Source: JAVBPA01 sp031549925
GTDB taxonomy: Bacteria; Bacillota; Clostridia; Oscillospirales; CAG-272
DNA: 5,865 nt
Direction: 5' to 3'
Assembly (NCBI GenBank): GCA_031549925.1
Contig: JAVBPA010000057.1
Span: forward strand, 1-5,865
Shown: in pieces, positions 5,844 through 5,865 of the stretch
Layout of the letters: each line of letters starts with the position of its first letter
Numbering within the stretch: position 1 is the first letter of the stretch
The notes under the pieces: model-generated
Seen by the model: the letters and a program-made list of their open reading frames with translations, nothing else
Told to the model about the DNA's origin: nothing
The model's database searches: none
Made by a program: the position numbers and the translations under genes

Positions 5844-5865
5844 TTTACCTGCTCATCGTCAATAA
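5844..5865 (-). other. Possible 3' end of an upstream minus-strand gene
   Basis: Two minus-strand frames are open from the right edge to stops near the membrane-protein start. One ends at TAA 5847-5845, one base before the ATG. The other overlaps the ATG by about ten bases and ends inside it. Either would fit a tightly coupled upstream gene, such as the HTH regulator often found with this family. Only 22 bases are visible, so this is a hint and not a gene call. Confidence 0.2.

Noticed and set aside
5647..5865. 72-codon plus-strand ORF reaching the right edge
   Set aside because: It is antisense to the four-helix membrane protein, and its proline-rich product looks like a reverse reading of coding DNA.

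Overview
The window is AT-rich bacterial DNA, most likely from a low-GC member of the Clostridia (Bacillota), possibly an Oscillospiraceae-type gut organism. This is an inference from four things: strong AGGAGG-type ribosome binding sites, a lipoprotein GH3 hexosaminidase whose motif pattern resembles Clostridia versions, a small membrane protein with a DER-x-IRxKA signature, and AT-rich promoters. TAA, TAG and TGA all terminate intact genes here, so the genetic code looks standard. I see no rRNA, tRNA, CRISPR array, transposase or phage gene.

Left part (1-1884): two divergent genes share a 339-bp AT-rich intergenic region. On the minus strand is the N-terminal 252 residues of a lipoprotein beta-N-acetylhexosaminidase-type GH3 enzyme, which runs off the left edge. 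It has no stop in the window. On the plus strand is a complete eight-helix ZIP (GufA-like) metal transporter with its metal-binding HN-x2-E and QN-x2-E motifs.

Right part (1932-5865): four genes follow one another on the minus strand, read from right to left. They are a four-helix DUF2178-like membrane protein (5843-5406), a transglutaminase-like Cys-His-Asp protein (5166-4327) with its own extended -10 promoter, strong RBS and hairpin terminator, a uroporphyrinogen-decarboxylase-superfamily protein of the methyltransferase-like branch (4195-3065), and an aminoglycoside-phosphotransferase-family kinase (2891-1932). The gaps of 131-239 bp, the terminator and the separate candidate promoters suggest mostly single-gene transcription units, not one operon. 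I see no clear pathway linking them.

The most notable observation concerns the phosphotransferase. Its reading frame begins at an ATG with an RBS at 2891, meets an in-frame TAA at codon 11, and then stays open for 308 codons that include the whole ATP-binding N-lobe. A call starting at the internal GTG (2735) would lose the glycine-rich loop region and treat a conserved internal Val-Lys as the start. The gene is either newly broken by one nonsense change, affected by a sequencing error, or read by an unusual mechanism. No clearly new multi-gene system is visible.
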